DNA of 9,964 nucleotides from an uncultured Clostridia bacterium (GTDB lineage Bacteria; Bacillota; Clostridia; Oscillospirales; JAAYOS01): assembly GCA_944386395.1 (NCBI GenBank), contig CALXAZ010000014.1, positions 1 through 9,964 on the forward strand. Direction: 5' to 3'. The notes beneath the pieces were generated by a model. The model worked only from the letters and a program-made list of their open reading frames with translations, made no database searches and was not told where the DNA came from. The position numbers and the translations under genes were made by a program. Every line of letters begins with the position of its first letter. Within the stretch, counting starts at the first letter, position 1. Shown here piece after piece: positions 1 to 6,520 of this stretch.

Positions 1-497
1 GCGCCTTCGGTGTTTTCGCGGAATATTGTCCAGTTTATACCGTCAGCGGGGATTTTGACCGGGCGGATATTTGCAAAGAGGTCAAGTTCCTTGCGCATTG
101 CGACATTTGCGCTTTCGATATTTGGACGCCCATCGCCTTTTTGCGGGGTAGTTGTGGGACCCTTGAGGATCACATGGCAGCTTTTAAGCTCAGCCAGAAC
201 ATCATCGGGAATTGCCTTGCCGACAGCGATGCGGTTTTCTATCGTGAGCCCATCTATTTCCTTAAATACTATCCTTCCGGACGCGACTTCGTCTTTCAGA
301 AGAAACTCAAGTACGCGCTGCGCCTCATGGGTGATTATGGGACCTATCCCGTCGCCGCCGCATATGCCGACGACTATCTTTTCAAGGGATGAGTAGTCTA
401 TAAACCCCTCCTGCACTTTCATATCTTCGACGCGACGGAGCTGTTGCTCAAGCAGCGCGGCAAAGTGTTCGCATGCTTTGCTGATGTTCTGTTCCAT
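1..497 (-). CDS. Isocitrate/isopropylmalate dehydrogenase family protein, probably isocitrate dehydrogenase (N-terminal 165 residues, cut by window edge)
   Basis: Oxidative decarboxylation of isocitrate to 2-oxoglutarate in the cytoplasm is the most likely role. I translated the minus strand from the ATG at 497-495, which has AGGAG 8 nt upstream (506-510). After a leader of about 36 residues comes the family's nucleotide-fold start (VVGICGGDGIGP), then LKGPTTTP, the substrate-binding stretch ESANVAMRKELDLFANIRPVK, and FRENTEGA at the window edge. The Ser and Asn in ESANVAMR match the isocitrate-type SxNVxLR motif rather than the ENxLLxLR seen in isopropylmalate dehydrogenases, which favours isocitrate as substrate. 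The catalytic Tyr, Lys and Asp residues of the C-terminal half lie outside the window. It sits 18 nt after the regulator gene and in the same operon as a Re-citrate synthase-like gene, which supports the isocitrate call. Homoisocitrate, 3-isopropylmalate or tartrate dehydrogenase remain alternatives. Confidence 0.85.
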   Translation of the reverse strand, partial: MEQNISKACEHFAALLEQQLRRVEDMKVQEGFIDYSSLEKIVVGICGGDGIGPIITHEAQRVLEFLLKDEVASGRIVFKEIDGLTIENRIAVGKAIPDDVLAELKSCHVILKGPTTTPQKGDGRPNIESANVAMRKELDLFANIRPVKIPADGINWTIFRENTEG

Positions 498-515
498 ATT
501 CAGGTCTCCTTTATA

Positions 516-1190
516 TCATTTTCTGCTTTTTATTATCTCAAGAAGATTATTTTTGGCGTTTGATATGTGCTCGACAGTGAGCCGCTCGGCAAGCTCCCCG
601 TCCCCCTTTGTAAGCGCGTCAAGGATCTGGCGGTGCTCCTCGATGGCCTTTTCAGCGCGGCCCTCAGAGCTGAAGGAAAGCTCGCGGAACCAGAGTATCA
701 TATGGTGCAGCTCGGAAAGCGTATGGCTGAGGGTACGGCTGCCGCTGTATTGGTATAGCCGCTCATGAAAGCGGGAATCGAGATCATTTATCTTTATAGG
801 TGCGTTTTTCATGTGATAAAATTCCTGAAGATCGACTATTTCGGTAAGGTCGCGTAGCTGGTCGGCAGTGATCCTTGCGGCTGCCCACTTCGCGGCAAGC
901 CCCTCAATGTACATCCTGATAGTGTATATGTCCTCAAGATCCTTTTCATCTATACCCAGAACTACGGCGCCCTTGTGGGGGACAACCTCAACAAGTCCCT
1001 TCTGCTCGAGCATGCGTATCGCCTCGCGCACCGGCGTGCGGCTGACGCCGTACTCTGCCGAGAGCTTCAGCTCGACCAGAACCTCCCCCGGCTTTATGCG
1101 GTTAGAAAGTATTCCCGCCTCCAGCTCCTCATAGACCCTCTCACCGAGTGATGCGCCTGTAAGCTTATCATCGTTCCCGCTGTTAAACAT
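516..1190 (-). CDS. GntR-family transcriptional regulator, FadR/FCD subfamily
   Basis: A 224-residue DNA-binding regulator. The N-terminal winged helix (about residues 12-78) carries the GntR signature SRTPVREAIRMLEQKGLVE (50-68), followed by the wing VPHKGAVV. The all-helical C-terminal part (about 85-215) is an FCD ligand-binding domain. Its usual metal-coordinating residues appear to be Asp138 and His142 (DSRFH), His186 (EEHRQI) and His208 (VEHIS). Known FCD regulators sense small carboxylates, often through the bound metal. The start at 1190 has GGGAGG 8 nt upstream (1199-1204), lying inside the end of the preceding gene. The 3-nt gap to that gene suggests translational coupling. Lying between a citrate synthase-like and an isocitrate dehydrogenase-like gene, it probably controls this operon through the palindromes at 2594-2625. 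The effector may be citrate, isocitrate or 2-oxoglutarate, but that is inference only. Confidence 0.92.
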   Translation of the reverse strand: MFNSGNDDKLTGASLGERVYEELEAGILSNRIKPGEVLVELKLSAEYGVSRTPVREAIRMLEQKGLVEVVPHKGAVVLGIDEKDLEDIYTIRMYIEGLAAKWAAARITADQLRDLTEIVDLQEFYHMKNAPIKINDLDSRFHERLYQYSGSRTLSHTLSELHHMILWFRELSFSSEGRAEKAIEEHRQILDALTKGDGELAERLTVEHISNAKNNLLEIIKSRK

Positions 1191-1193
1191 CTT

Positions 1194-2579
1194 TTAATCC
1201 TCCCAAATTGAATGGAACCTGCCGGGTGCGTACTCATTTATGAGGTCGGCAAGCTCTTCGTCACTTATTACAGTCTGCCGTCCTTCATTATACTGTAAAT
1301 CAACCCAGCTTTTCAACTTGGAAACGAGAGGATCCTGCTTTGAGATCTGTTTTTCCTTGGGGAGTGTGTAGTATGCGTTTATCCAGTAGGCAATTCCGGC
1401 AAGCCCGGAAGTGTTGCTGACAGAAACTACGGCGGGACGGTTTAGGAGAGTCTGGGTGTCGAATATATTGTATATTTCCTCATCCTTCAGCAGACCATCG
1501 GCATGGATGCCGGCGCGTGTAGCATTAAAGTGTTTCCCGGCAAATGGGGTCATGCTGGGAATGTGGTAGCCGATCTGGTGTTCGTAGTACATAGCAATAT
1601 CTGTTATAACTGTGGGGTCCATTCCGTCGAGCGTGCCGCGAAGGGAGGCATACTCAAAAACCATTGCCTCGAGAGGGATGTTGCCTGTGCGCTCACCTAT
1701 GCCCAGAAGCGAGCAGTTGACGGCGCTTGCCCCGTGTAGCCATGCGGCAGCTCCGTTTACGACGGCCTTATAGAAGTCATTGTGACCGTGCCATTCGAGA
1801 AGCTCAGAGGGCACGTCGGAATAGTGCTGTAACCCGTAAACTATCCCCGGTACGCTGCGCGGAAGCGCCACCCCTGAGTATGGTATACCATAGCCCATTG
1901 TGTCGCAAGCGCGTATCTTGATGGGGATTCCGGCGTCTCTCGACATGTCCATGAGTGCGTTTACAAACGGGACGACAAACCCGTAAAAATCGGCCCTGGT
2001 AATGTCCTCGAGGTGGCAGCGCGGGCGGATGCCCATTTCAAGCGCCTGCGCCACAACCTCGAGGTAGCTGTCCATCGCCTGTTTGCGTGTCATACCCAGC
2101 TTTTTAAATATATGGTAGTCGGAGCAGGAGACAAGGATGCCTGTCTCCTTTATGCCGACGTCTTTTACTATGTGAAAGTCGGATTTTGAGGCGCGTATCC
2201 ATGTTGTGGGTTCGGGATACTGAAGGTCTAGCGACATGCACTGGTATAGGGCTTCCCTATCCTTGTCGCTGTATACAAAAAACTCAGTCTGACGGATAAT
2301 GCCATTTGGACCGCCCAGCTTTGCCATCATTTTATACAGGTCAACTATCTGTTTTACCGTGTATGGTGCGCGCGACTGTTGCCCGTCGCGGAAGGTGGTG
2401 TCGGTTATCCATATCTTCTCCGGCATGCCCATGGGGACACGGCGATGGTTAAAGGGGATCTTTGGCACTTCCTCGTAGGGGAAGATGTCCCGGTAGAGCA
2501 TGGGGAACTCCACGTCCTGAAGAGAATATTTGTATGGGTCCTGCTCTAGCAGGTTACTTTTTTTGTTAGGTACTAGCAT
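1194..2579 (-). CDS. Re-type citrate synthase-like protein (HMGL/2-isopropylmalate synthase superfamily)
   Basis: Probably condenses acetyl-CoA and oxaloacetate to citrate with Re-face stereochemistry, a metal-dependent cytosolic reaction. The 461 residues form an HMGL-like TIM barrel. It starts with ITDTTFRDGQQSRAPY (58-73; Asp65 is the metal ligand) and carries the metal-binding HxH in LEWHGHND (His264, His266). These are followed by LLGIGERTGN (291-300) and FNATRAGIHADGLL (351-364). The N-terminal segment (YRDIFPYEEVPKIPFNHR, about 29-46), the RQTEFFVYSDKDRE stretch and the length agree with my memory of the Clostridium kluyveri Re-citrate synthase (about 450 residues) and not with LeuA, which has a long C-terminal regulatory domain. 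The start has AGGAGG at 2588-2593, 8 nt away. It is the first gene of an operon whose last visible gene looks like isocitrate dehydrogenase, which fits citrate as product. Homocitrate synthase or an isopropylmalate synthase-like enzyme are the alternatives. Confidence 0.85.
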   Translation of the reverse strand: MLVPNKKSNLLEQDPYKYSLQDVEFPMLYRDIFPYEEVPKIPFNHRRVPMGMPEKIWITDTTFRDGQQSRAPYTVKQIVDLYKMMAKLGGPNGIIRQTEFFVYSDKDREALYQCMSLDLQYPEPTTWIRASKSDFHIVKDVGIKETGILVSCSDYHIFKKLGMTRKQAMDSYLEVVAQALEMGIRPRCHLEDITRADFYGFVVPFVNALMDMSRDAGIPIKIRACDTMGYGIPYSGVALPRSVPGIVYGLQHYSDVPSELLEWHGHNDFYKAVVNGAAAWLHGASAVNCSLLGIGERTGNIPLEAMVFEYASLRGTLDGMDPTVITDIAMYYEHQIGYHIPSMTPFAGKHFNATRAGIHADGLLKDEEIYNIFDTQTLLNRPAVVSVSNTSGLAGIAYWINAYYTLPKEKQISKQDPLVSKLKSWVDLQYNEGRQTVISDEELADLINEYAPGRFHSIWED

Positions 2580-2593
2580 TTCTCCATCCTCCT

Positions 2594-2625
2594 ATAATAC
2601 TTGTATACAATAATACATGTATTAT
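2594..2625. promoter_or_regulatory. Tandem palindromic operator, probable binding site of the FCD/GntR regulator
   Basis: Two perfect palindromes adjoin: TTGTATACAA (2601-2610) and ATAATACATGTATTAT (2610-2625). The same 13-mer, ATAATAC(T/A)TGTAT, occurs at 2594-2606 and 2610-2622, 16 bp apart with one mismatch. The TTGTATACAA core fits the TnGTnnACnA type of site known for FadR/FCD regulators. The second palindrome covers the -10 box and the predicted transcription start of the citrate synthase operon, and the first lies just downstream. That placement suits repression. Assignment to the regulator at 516-1190 is inference. Confidence 0.65.
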
Positions 2626-2649
2626 ATATCAAGGCTATGGTGCCGTCAA
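2621..2649 (-). promoter_or_regulatory. Sigma-A-type promoter of the citrate synthase operon
   Basis: Reading the minus strand, TTGACG (2649-2644) is followed after 17 bp by a perfect TATAAT (2626-2621). Transcription would start near 2614, leaving a leader of about 35 nt that contains the AGGAGG ribosome binding site. The -10 box is embedded in the palindromic operator. Confidence 0.75.
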
Positions 2650-2694
2650 CATTTATTTTTTAATTTATTTTAATAAAGAAAAAGACATTTCCGC

Positions 2695-2732
2695 AAAAAA
2701 ATATGCCAACGCAAAATTTTGCATCGGCATAT
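2695..2732 (-). terminator. Rho-independent terminator of the EamA transporter gene
   Basis: On the minus strand, outer stem ATATGCC (2732-2726) pairs with GGCATAT (2707-2701). Inside it, separated by a 3-nt internal loop, GCAAAA pairs with TTTTGC. A run of seven T follows (2701-2695, partly overlapping the stem). It lies about 80 nt past the stop codon at 2815 and upstream of the next minus-strand promoter. Confidence 0.7.
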
Positions 2733-2814
2733 TGCAAATTATAAGAAAATAGTATATAATAATCACAAAGAAAAGTAATTTTTATTATCACACGTTAGCA
2801 AATCCTGGGGGACA

Positions 2815-3729
2815 TCAGGAAACGCAACTTTTCTGCCTTACAGAGGCGAGCATATCCGGGAGCTGTGCAAGAATTATTGCACAAAATACAAGAGCACATC
2901 CGGCAAGCTCGCGTGGAGTGAGAGACTGGTCTAAAATGACCCATCCGGCAAGAGCGGAAAATACCGACTCAAGACTGAGGATAAGAGAGGCAACAACAGG
3001 GGAGGTATCCTTTTGCGCCAGCACCTGAAAAGTATATGCCACTCCGTTTGAGAGGACACCAGCATATAGCAGTGGAGCCCATGCGGACAATATGGCTGAA
3101 AGTTGCGGTCTTTCAAAGACGAGCATAGGGACAAGGGATATAGCCCCGCAGACAAAAAACTGTATGCAGCTCATCTTTACGCAGTCAACAAGCGGAGAAT
3201 AGTGGTCGATAATAAGGATATGTATCGAGAAAAACAGGGCACACAAAAATACCAGGAGATCGCCGGTTCCGATAGAAAAGCTCTCCGTTATGCAGAGCAG
3301 GTACATCCCTATGGTCGCAAAAACGACCCCTGCCCAGACTGCGGGTGATATCTTTTTCCTTAGAAAAAGCCCGAGCAGCGGAACGATAACGATATATAGG
3401 GCTGTAATAAACCCGGCTTTGCCGACGCTTGTCATGCTTATGCCAATCTGCTGCAGCGAGCTTGCTATAAACAGGGCAATGCCGCAGCTTATGCCGCCTG
3501 CGATGAGCTTTCTGTCCCGGGGCCTGGCAGGCTGGGCGGCAGTATTTTTGCCCCGGTTTATCAGCGCGATACATGGAAGAAGTACGCTGCCACCAATGAT
3601 GTTCCTAACGGCAGTAAATGTAAAGGGACCTACATAGTCCATCCCTATGCTCTGTGCAACGAAAGCAGAGCCCCATATCAGGGCCGTGAGTATGAGCATA
3701 ATGTTGCCGCGAAGTTTTTTTGCATCCAT
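2815..3729 (-). CDS. EamA/DMT-superfamily membrane transporter
   Basis: A polytopic inner-membrane protein of 304 residues, the usual length for ten-helix drug/metabolite transporters. It contains two EamA repeats (about residues 8-140 and 150-290). The first starts with the typical ALIWGSAFVAQSIG helix. The second holds LLYAGVLSNGVAYTFQVLAQ and the SLILSLESVFSALAGWVILDQ segment characteristic of the family. Members mostly export amino acids or other small metabolites; the substrate cannot be read from sequence. I chose the ATG at 3729-3727 (MDAKKLRG). The open frame extends to 3849, but the promoter at 3792-3819 lies within that extension, and the added residues look unlike a family N terminus. 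The RBS is unremarkable (an AGGA about 15 nt upstream), so the start is not certain. It is transcribed alone. Confidence 0.88.
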   Translation of the reverse strand: MDAKKLRGNIMLILTALIWGSAFVAQSIGMDYVGPFTFTAVRNIIGGSVLLPCIALINRGKNTAAQPARPRDRKLIAGGISCGIALFIASSLQQIGISMTSVGKAGFITALYIVIVPLLGLFLRKKISPAVWAGVVFATIGMYLLCITESFSIGTGDLLVFLCALFFSIHILIIDHYSPLVDCVKMSCIQFFVCGAISLVPMLVFERPQLSAILSAWAPLLYAGVLSNGVAYTFQVLAQKDTSPVVASLILSLESVFSALAGWVILDQSLTPRELAGCALVFCAIILAQLPDMLASVRQKSCVS

Positions 3730-3791
3730 AGCCTTTATATACCGTCCTTTTTGGAAATTTTGTTGGTATGCAGAGAGCGTTTGCCAGCGAA

Positions 3792-3819
3792 AGTATACCA
3801 TAAAATAACCGTATGTTAA
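3792..3819 (-). promoter_or_regulatory. Probable promoter of the EamA transporter gene
   Basis: On the minus strand, TTAACA (3819-3814) is followed after 16 bp by TATACT (3797-3792). Transcription would start near 3785, some 55 nt before the chosen ATG. This supports the start at 3729 over an upstream one. Confidence 0.55.
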
Positions 3820-3922
3820 AGTGCGGGGATAATGTTTGTAGCCTTGCACAAACAGAAGGGGAGCGTGGGGCGATTTGATATTATAGAATATATTATATAA
3901 GGTATAAGGAGGACAAAGGGAA

Positions 3923-4264
3923 ATGGCAGATCTTAGTATGAGAGGGGAAATTGGAGCTGGGACGGTTATAACCGCAGTTGAAAACGGGATAAGGGACAGC
4001 GGAATGAGCTGTGAACTTGTTGGCAGATCGTCCCGGAGTGTTGGAGAAATGTCAGTGACGATGTTAGTTTTTGAAAAATATTATATGCGAGCCTCAAACA
4101 GGGCAAGCCTCTCGGTGCTTATATGTGGAGATGACCGGCAGACGACTGTAGATGCCGTAGGCGCCGGAGGTGGACAGGGGGCGCTTTTTAGCTTTTCGTG
4201 GGGAGCAGAAGAGGATTTTGTGGATAGCCTTAGGGAAATTCTTGTGAGACTAGGCATGAGATAG
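3923..4264 (+). CDS. Small protein of unknown function (113 residues, possibly DUF6054-like)
   Basis: A complete small gene with a strong RBS (AGGAGG at 3907-3912, 10 nt before the ATG) and its own terminator at 4285. The protein is soluble, with no signal peptide or membrane segment. Two short stretches stand out: MLVFEKYYMRASNRASLSVLI (about residues 47-67), which reads as beta strands, and a Gly-rich turn DAVGAGGGQGALFSFSWG (about 77-94). A short C-terminal helix (EEDFVDSLREILVRLGMR) follows. The pattern reminds me of a family of small Firmicutes proteins catalogued as DUF6054, but this is from memory and uncertain. No catalytic motif is apparent. It stands alone between divergent and convergent spacers, so context gives no function. 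The AT-rich DNA at 3875-3905 must contain its promoter, but I could not settle on -35 and -10 boxes. Confidence 0.8.
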   Translation: MADLSMRGEIGAGTVITAVENGIRDSGMSCELVGRSSRSVGEMSVTMLVFEKYYMRASNRASLSVLICGDDRQTTVDAVGAGGGQGALFSFSWGAEEDFVDSLREILVRLGMR

Positions 4265-4284
4265 ATATGGCTTTTTGAAAATAT

Positions 4285-4314
4285 AAAAGGCAGGGCTGCC
4301 CCTGCCTTTTGTTT
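4285..4314 (+). terminator. Rho-independent terminator of the small-protein gene
   Basis: An 11-bp perfect stem, AAAAGGCAGGG (4285-4295) with CCCTGCCTTTT (4300-4310), closes a CTGC loop and is followed by GTTTATAT. It begins 20 nt after the stop codon. Confidence 0.85.
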
Positions 4315-4458
4315 ATATATTAATATAAATAGGCAGTATATTATTGTTTAAATAATATGCTTTGAATTTTGAGGAAAAAGAGAATATTTTGTAATAAAAC
4401 ACAAATCAAAAAATTTTTTTAAAGAGTATATAGCAAAATGCACAAAAATTAACCGTAG

Positions 4459-4485
4459 AATATTGTTCTTTAAAACAACAATATT
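4459..4485. repeat. 9-bp inverted repeat in the AT-rich spacer
   Basis: AATATTGTT (4459-4467) and AACAATATT (4477-4485) are perfect reverse complements separated by 9 nt. The site lies about 125 bp upstream of the candidate -10 box of the solute-binding protein gene. No T-run follows, so it is not a terminator. It could be a regulator binding site. Confidence 0.5.
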
Positions 4486-4608
4486 GACCCAAAAAGAAAA
4501 TATTTAAAAAGAAAAAGTGTAAAAGGTTAGAAATATAGATTTAAAATATTGGAAATAAAGAATTAAAATTCAGCAAAAATATGAATATACTATTAACAAA
4601 AGCGACTA

Positions 4609-4614
4609 TATAAT
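4609..4614 (+). promoter_or_regulatory. Candidate -10 box of the solute-binding protein gene
   Basis: A perfect TATAAT 43 nt before the ATG. No good -35 hexamer lies 16-18 bp upstream, so the promoter either depends on AT-rich upstream DNA or an activator, or is misplaced. Confidence 0.4.
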
Positions 4615-4656
4615 ACAGATAGCCGAAACGGCAAATCTTAAAAAGGAGAAAGTAAT

Positions 4657-6396
4657 ATGAAAAAGACAAGGTTTATTGCATTGCTTCTTGTCATCGTTCT
4701 GCTGGTCGCTTTTGCTGCGGCATGTGGCGAGGAGACGACCACCACTGCCGCCACGACCGCTGCCACCACTGCGGCGACAACGGCTGCCACAGAGACCACG
4801 GCAAGCGGCGGGGAAGATGAAGGCGGAAGCGACGAGCTGAATGAAAACGGCGAGTACGATGTCCAGCTTCCAATAACCAGTGACGTGGTTACTTTCACGA
4901 TGTGGGGCGGCGCGCCGAGCGCGGCTTCCGGAATGCAGACGCAAAATGAGTCTATTGCCCGTCAGGAGATGGAGAAACGCACAAATGTACATATTGAGTG
5001 GACACATCCATCTACCGACGCAAACCAGGCTGTGGCACAGTTCAACCTGATGATAGCGTCACAGACATACACAGATGCCATAGTGTGTGGCAGCACATAC
5101 TACATAGGCGGTATCGACAAATATGTAGATCAGGATATTATCATCGACCTTTCACCCTACACCGACTATATGAAAAACTATATGCTGCGCAGAAAGAACA
5201 CGGAAGAGCTGGATGGAGGTCTGTGCCTGCGTATGACCCTTACCGATAAAAACCGCATCGCTTTCTGGTACGAGATAAAGCAGACACTCCAGCCATCCTT
5301 CAACGGGCCGCAGGTCCGTGGCGATTGGGCAGAGCAGCTTGGCATAAACCTTGATGAAGTTATTACCTATGACGACTGGTATGATATGCTTACAACCTTC
5401 AAAAACTCCGGGCTTGGAGAGATTGATGCCCCGTATCTGTCAAACTACAATGATGGTTCCGACGTGCAGCTCCTTGCAGGACGCAACCTCAATGATGAGT
5501 GGACAAATATAGACGGAGTCGTATCATACAGCCCGTATGAGCCCGCTTTCAAGGAATATCTGCAGATGTTCGCCAAGTGGTATGAGGAAGGGCTCATCGA
5601 TCAGGACTTCTACTCCCGTGCAGCGACAGACCGTGAGTCGTTGTACCTCAATGGCAAGGCGTGCGTTGGATCTATCATGTACATAGACGTAGACCGCTAC
5701 GACCGCTCCACCAAGGACGCCGAAAACCCGAACTGGACTCCTATCACTATCCCGGTAGTGGAAGAGGGATTCGAGCGCAGGATAGGTTATGCTTCCGTTG
5801 CGACATACGCGACAAACTCCTGGACGACAATCACCACCGCTTGCTCGGAAGAGCTGATCCCGGTAATCTGCCAGTATCAGGACTATATGTATACAGAAGA
5901 AGGCGCTCTGCTGTCTAACTATGGCATTGAGGGCGAGACATTCTACTTCGGCGAGGACGGGAAGCCGTACTTCATGGATTATATCACAGAGAACCCGGAT
6001 GGCATCTCCCTTTCCGGTATGATGGCAAAGTGTGCTATCATCCACGGTTCACGCTCCGGCTGGTACGACTGGGAGCGCGAGATATCCGAGAACATGTCCG
6101 ACAAGGCCCGCTATACCTGCGGCGAGGTGTGGGACTCCAACCTTGTTGACTATGCCCCGACAATCAGCGTTGACGTTGATGAAGCAAACTATACCGAGTA
6201 TAGCCGCATTTATAACGACGTGCAGACATACGTAGATGAGTGGGTTGTCAAGGCAGTCACAGGTCAGATAGACCTTGAAGCTGAGTACGACACCTATATT
6301 TCAGAGATAGAGAAGCTCGGAGTTAAGGAAATGATCCAGTACCGTCAGGAAGCCTACGACAGGTTCCTCAATCGTGATATCACAATAGGTTACTAA
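4657..6396 (+). CDS. Extracellular solute-binding lipoprotein, ABC-transporter family 1-like (probable sugar/oligosaccharide binding)
   Basis: A 579-residue secreted lipoprotein. The signal peptide (MKKTRFIALLLVIVLLV, residues 1-17) ends in a lipobox with AAAC, making Cys23 the lipid anchor. A low-complexity Thr/Ala linker (27-50) and an acidic Gly-rich stretch (51-62) tether the binding domain to the membrane. The mature domain starts with VTFTMWGGAP, the beta-strand typical of family 1 solute-binding proteins. Its length and sequence resemble the large LplA-like proteins of Firmicutes that serve carbohydrate ABC importers. The start has AAGGAG at 4643-4648, 8 nt upstream of the ATG. No permease or ATPase gene is adjacent, and a strong terminator follows, so it is monocistronic here. 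It must share a transporter encoded elsewhere, or act as a binding or sensing protein. The ligand cannot be deduced. Confidence 0.9.
   Translation: MKKTRFIALLLVIVLLVAFAAACGEETTTTAATTAATTAATTAATETTASGGEDEGGSDELNENGEYDVQLPITSDVVTFTMWGGAPSAASGMQTQNESIARQEMEKRTNVHIEWTHPSTDANQAVAQFNLMIASQTYTDAIVCGSTYYIGGIDKYVDQDIIIDLSPYTDYMKNYMLRRKNTEELDGGLCLRMTLTDKNRIAFWYEIKQTLQPSFNGPQVRGDWAEQLGINLDEVITYDDWYDMLTTFKNSGLGEIDAPYLSNYNDGSDVQLLAGRNLNDEWTNIDGVVSYSPYEPAFKEYLQMFAKWYEEGLIDQDFYSRAATDRESLYLNGKACVGSIMYIDVDRYDRSTKDAENPNWTPITIPVVEEGFERRIGYASVATYATNSWTTITTACSEELIPVICQYQDYMYTEEGALLSNYGIEGETFYFGEDGKPYFMDYITENPDGISLSGMMAKCAIIHGSRSGWYDWEREISENMSDKARYTCGEVWDSNLVDYAPTISVDVDEANYTEYSRIYNDVQTYVDEWVVKAVTGQIDLEAEYDTYISEIEKLGVKEMIQYRQEAYDRFLNRDITIGY
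4741..4788 (+). repeat. Four tandem 12-nt units encoding a Thr-Thr-Ala-Ala linker
   Basis: Residues 29-44 of the lipoprotein are exactly four TTAA units. The 12-nt DNA units differ at synonymous positions (for example ACCACTGCCGCC, ACGACCGCTGCC), so the peptide pattern is better conserved than the DNA. It is a wall-spanning spacer next to the lipid anchor. Confidence 0.85.
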
Positions 6397-6440
6397 GATT
6401 TAAAATAACTTTTATAGAAGATAGTAAAAAATGCGAAATA

Positions 6441-6474
6441 AAAATGGTAGACACGAAAGTGTCTACCATTTTTG
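6441..6474. terminator. Strong bidirectional terminator between convergent genes
   Basis: A 14-bp perfect stem (6441-6454 with 6459-6472) encloses a GAAA tetraloop. On the plus strand it ends in TTTTTG and serves the lipoprotein gene (stop at 6396). On the minus strand it ends in TTTTTATTT and can serve the amidohydrolase gene (stop at 6521). Confidence 0.9.
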
Positions 6475-6520
6475 TTTAAATCTTAGGAGCGATATTCTTG
6501 AGCTGGCGGTATATTTGGGG

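Larger units (their letters stand above)
4311..4656 (+). other. AT-rich spacer upstream of the solute-binding protein gene
   Basis: About 340 bp without a credible gene, strikingly rich in A on this strand with many A-tracts. It contains the inverted repeat at 4459-4485, a candidate -10 box at 4609-4614 and a small GCCG-AAA-CGGC hairpin (4622-4632) just before the ribosome binding site. I recognise no riboswitch or tRNA in it. A-tract curvature or UP elements feeding the downstream promoter are plausible but unproven. Confidence 0.6.

Noticed and set aside
10..396. Plus-strand open frames of 128 and 83 codons
   Set aside because: They are antisense to the isocitrate dehydrogenase-like gene, whose translation carries GGDGIGP, KGPTTTP and FRENTEG.
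1194..2579. Annotation as 2-isopropylmalate synthase or homocitrate synthase
   Set aside because: It lacks the LeuA C-terminal allosteric domain, its N-terminal and central motifs fit Re-citrate synthase better, and the operon encodes an isocitrate-type dehydrogenase, not leuCD.
3730..3849. N-terminal extension of the EamA transporter gene to an ATG at 3849
   Set aside because: The extension overlaps the TTAACA-16-TATACT promoter and adds about 40 polar and aromatic residues not seen in this family.
4741..4788. CRISPR-like or microsatellite array
   Set aside because: The 12-nt units are in-frame codons of a protein linker with synonymous drift and no spacers.
4606..5007. Minus-strand open frames opposite the lipoprotein linker, one rich in Ser/Val/Ala
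   Set aside because: Their repetitive composition is only the complement of the Thr/Ala linker codons; there is no RBS and no recognisable domain.
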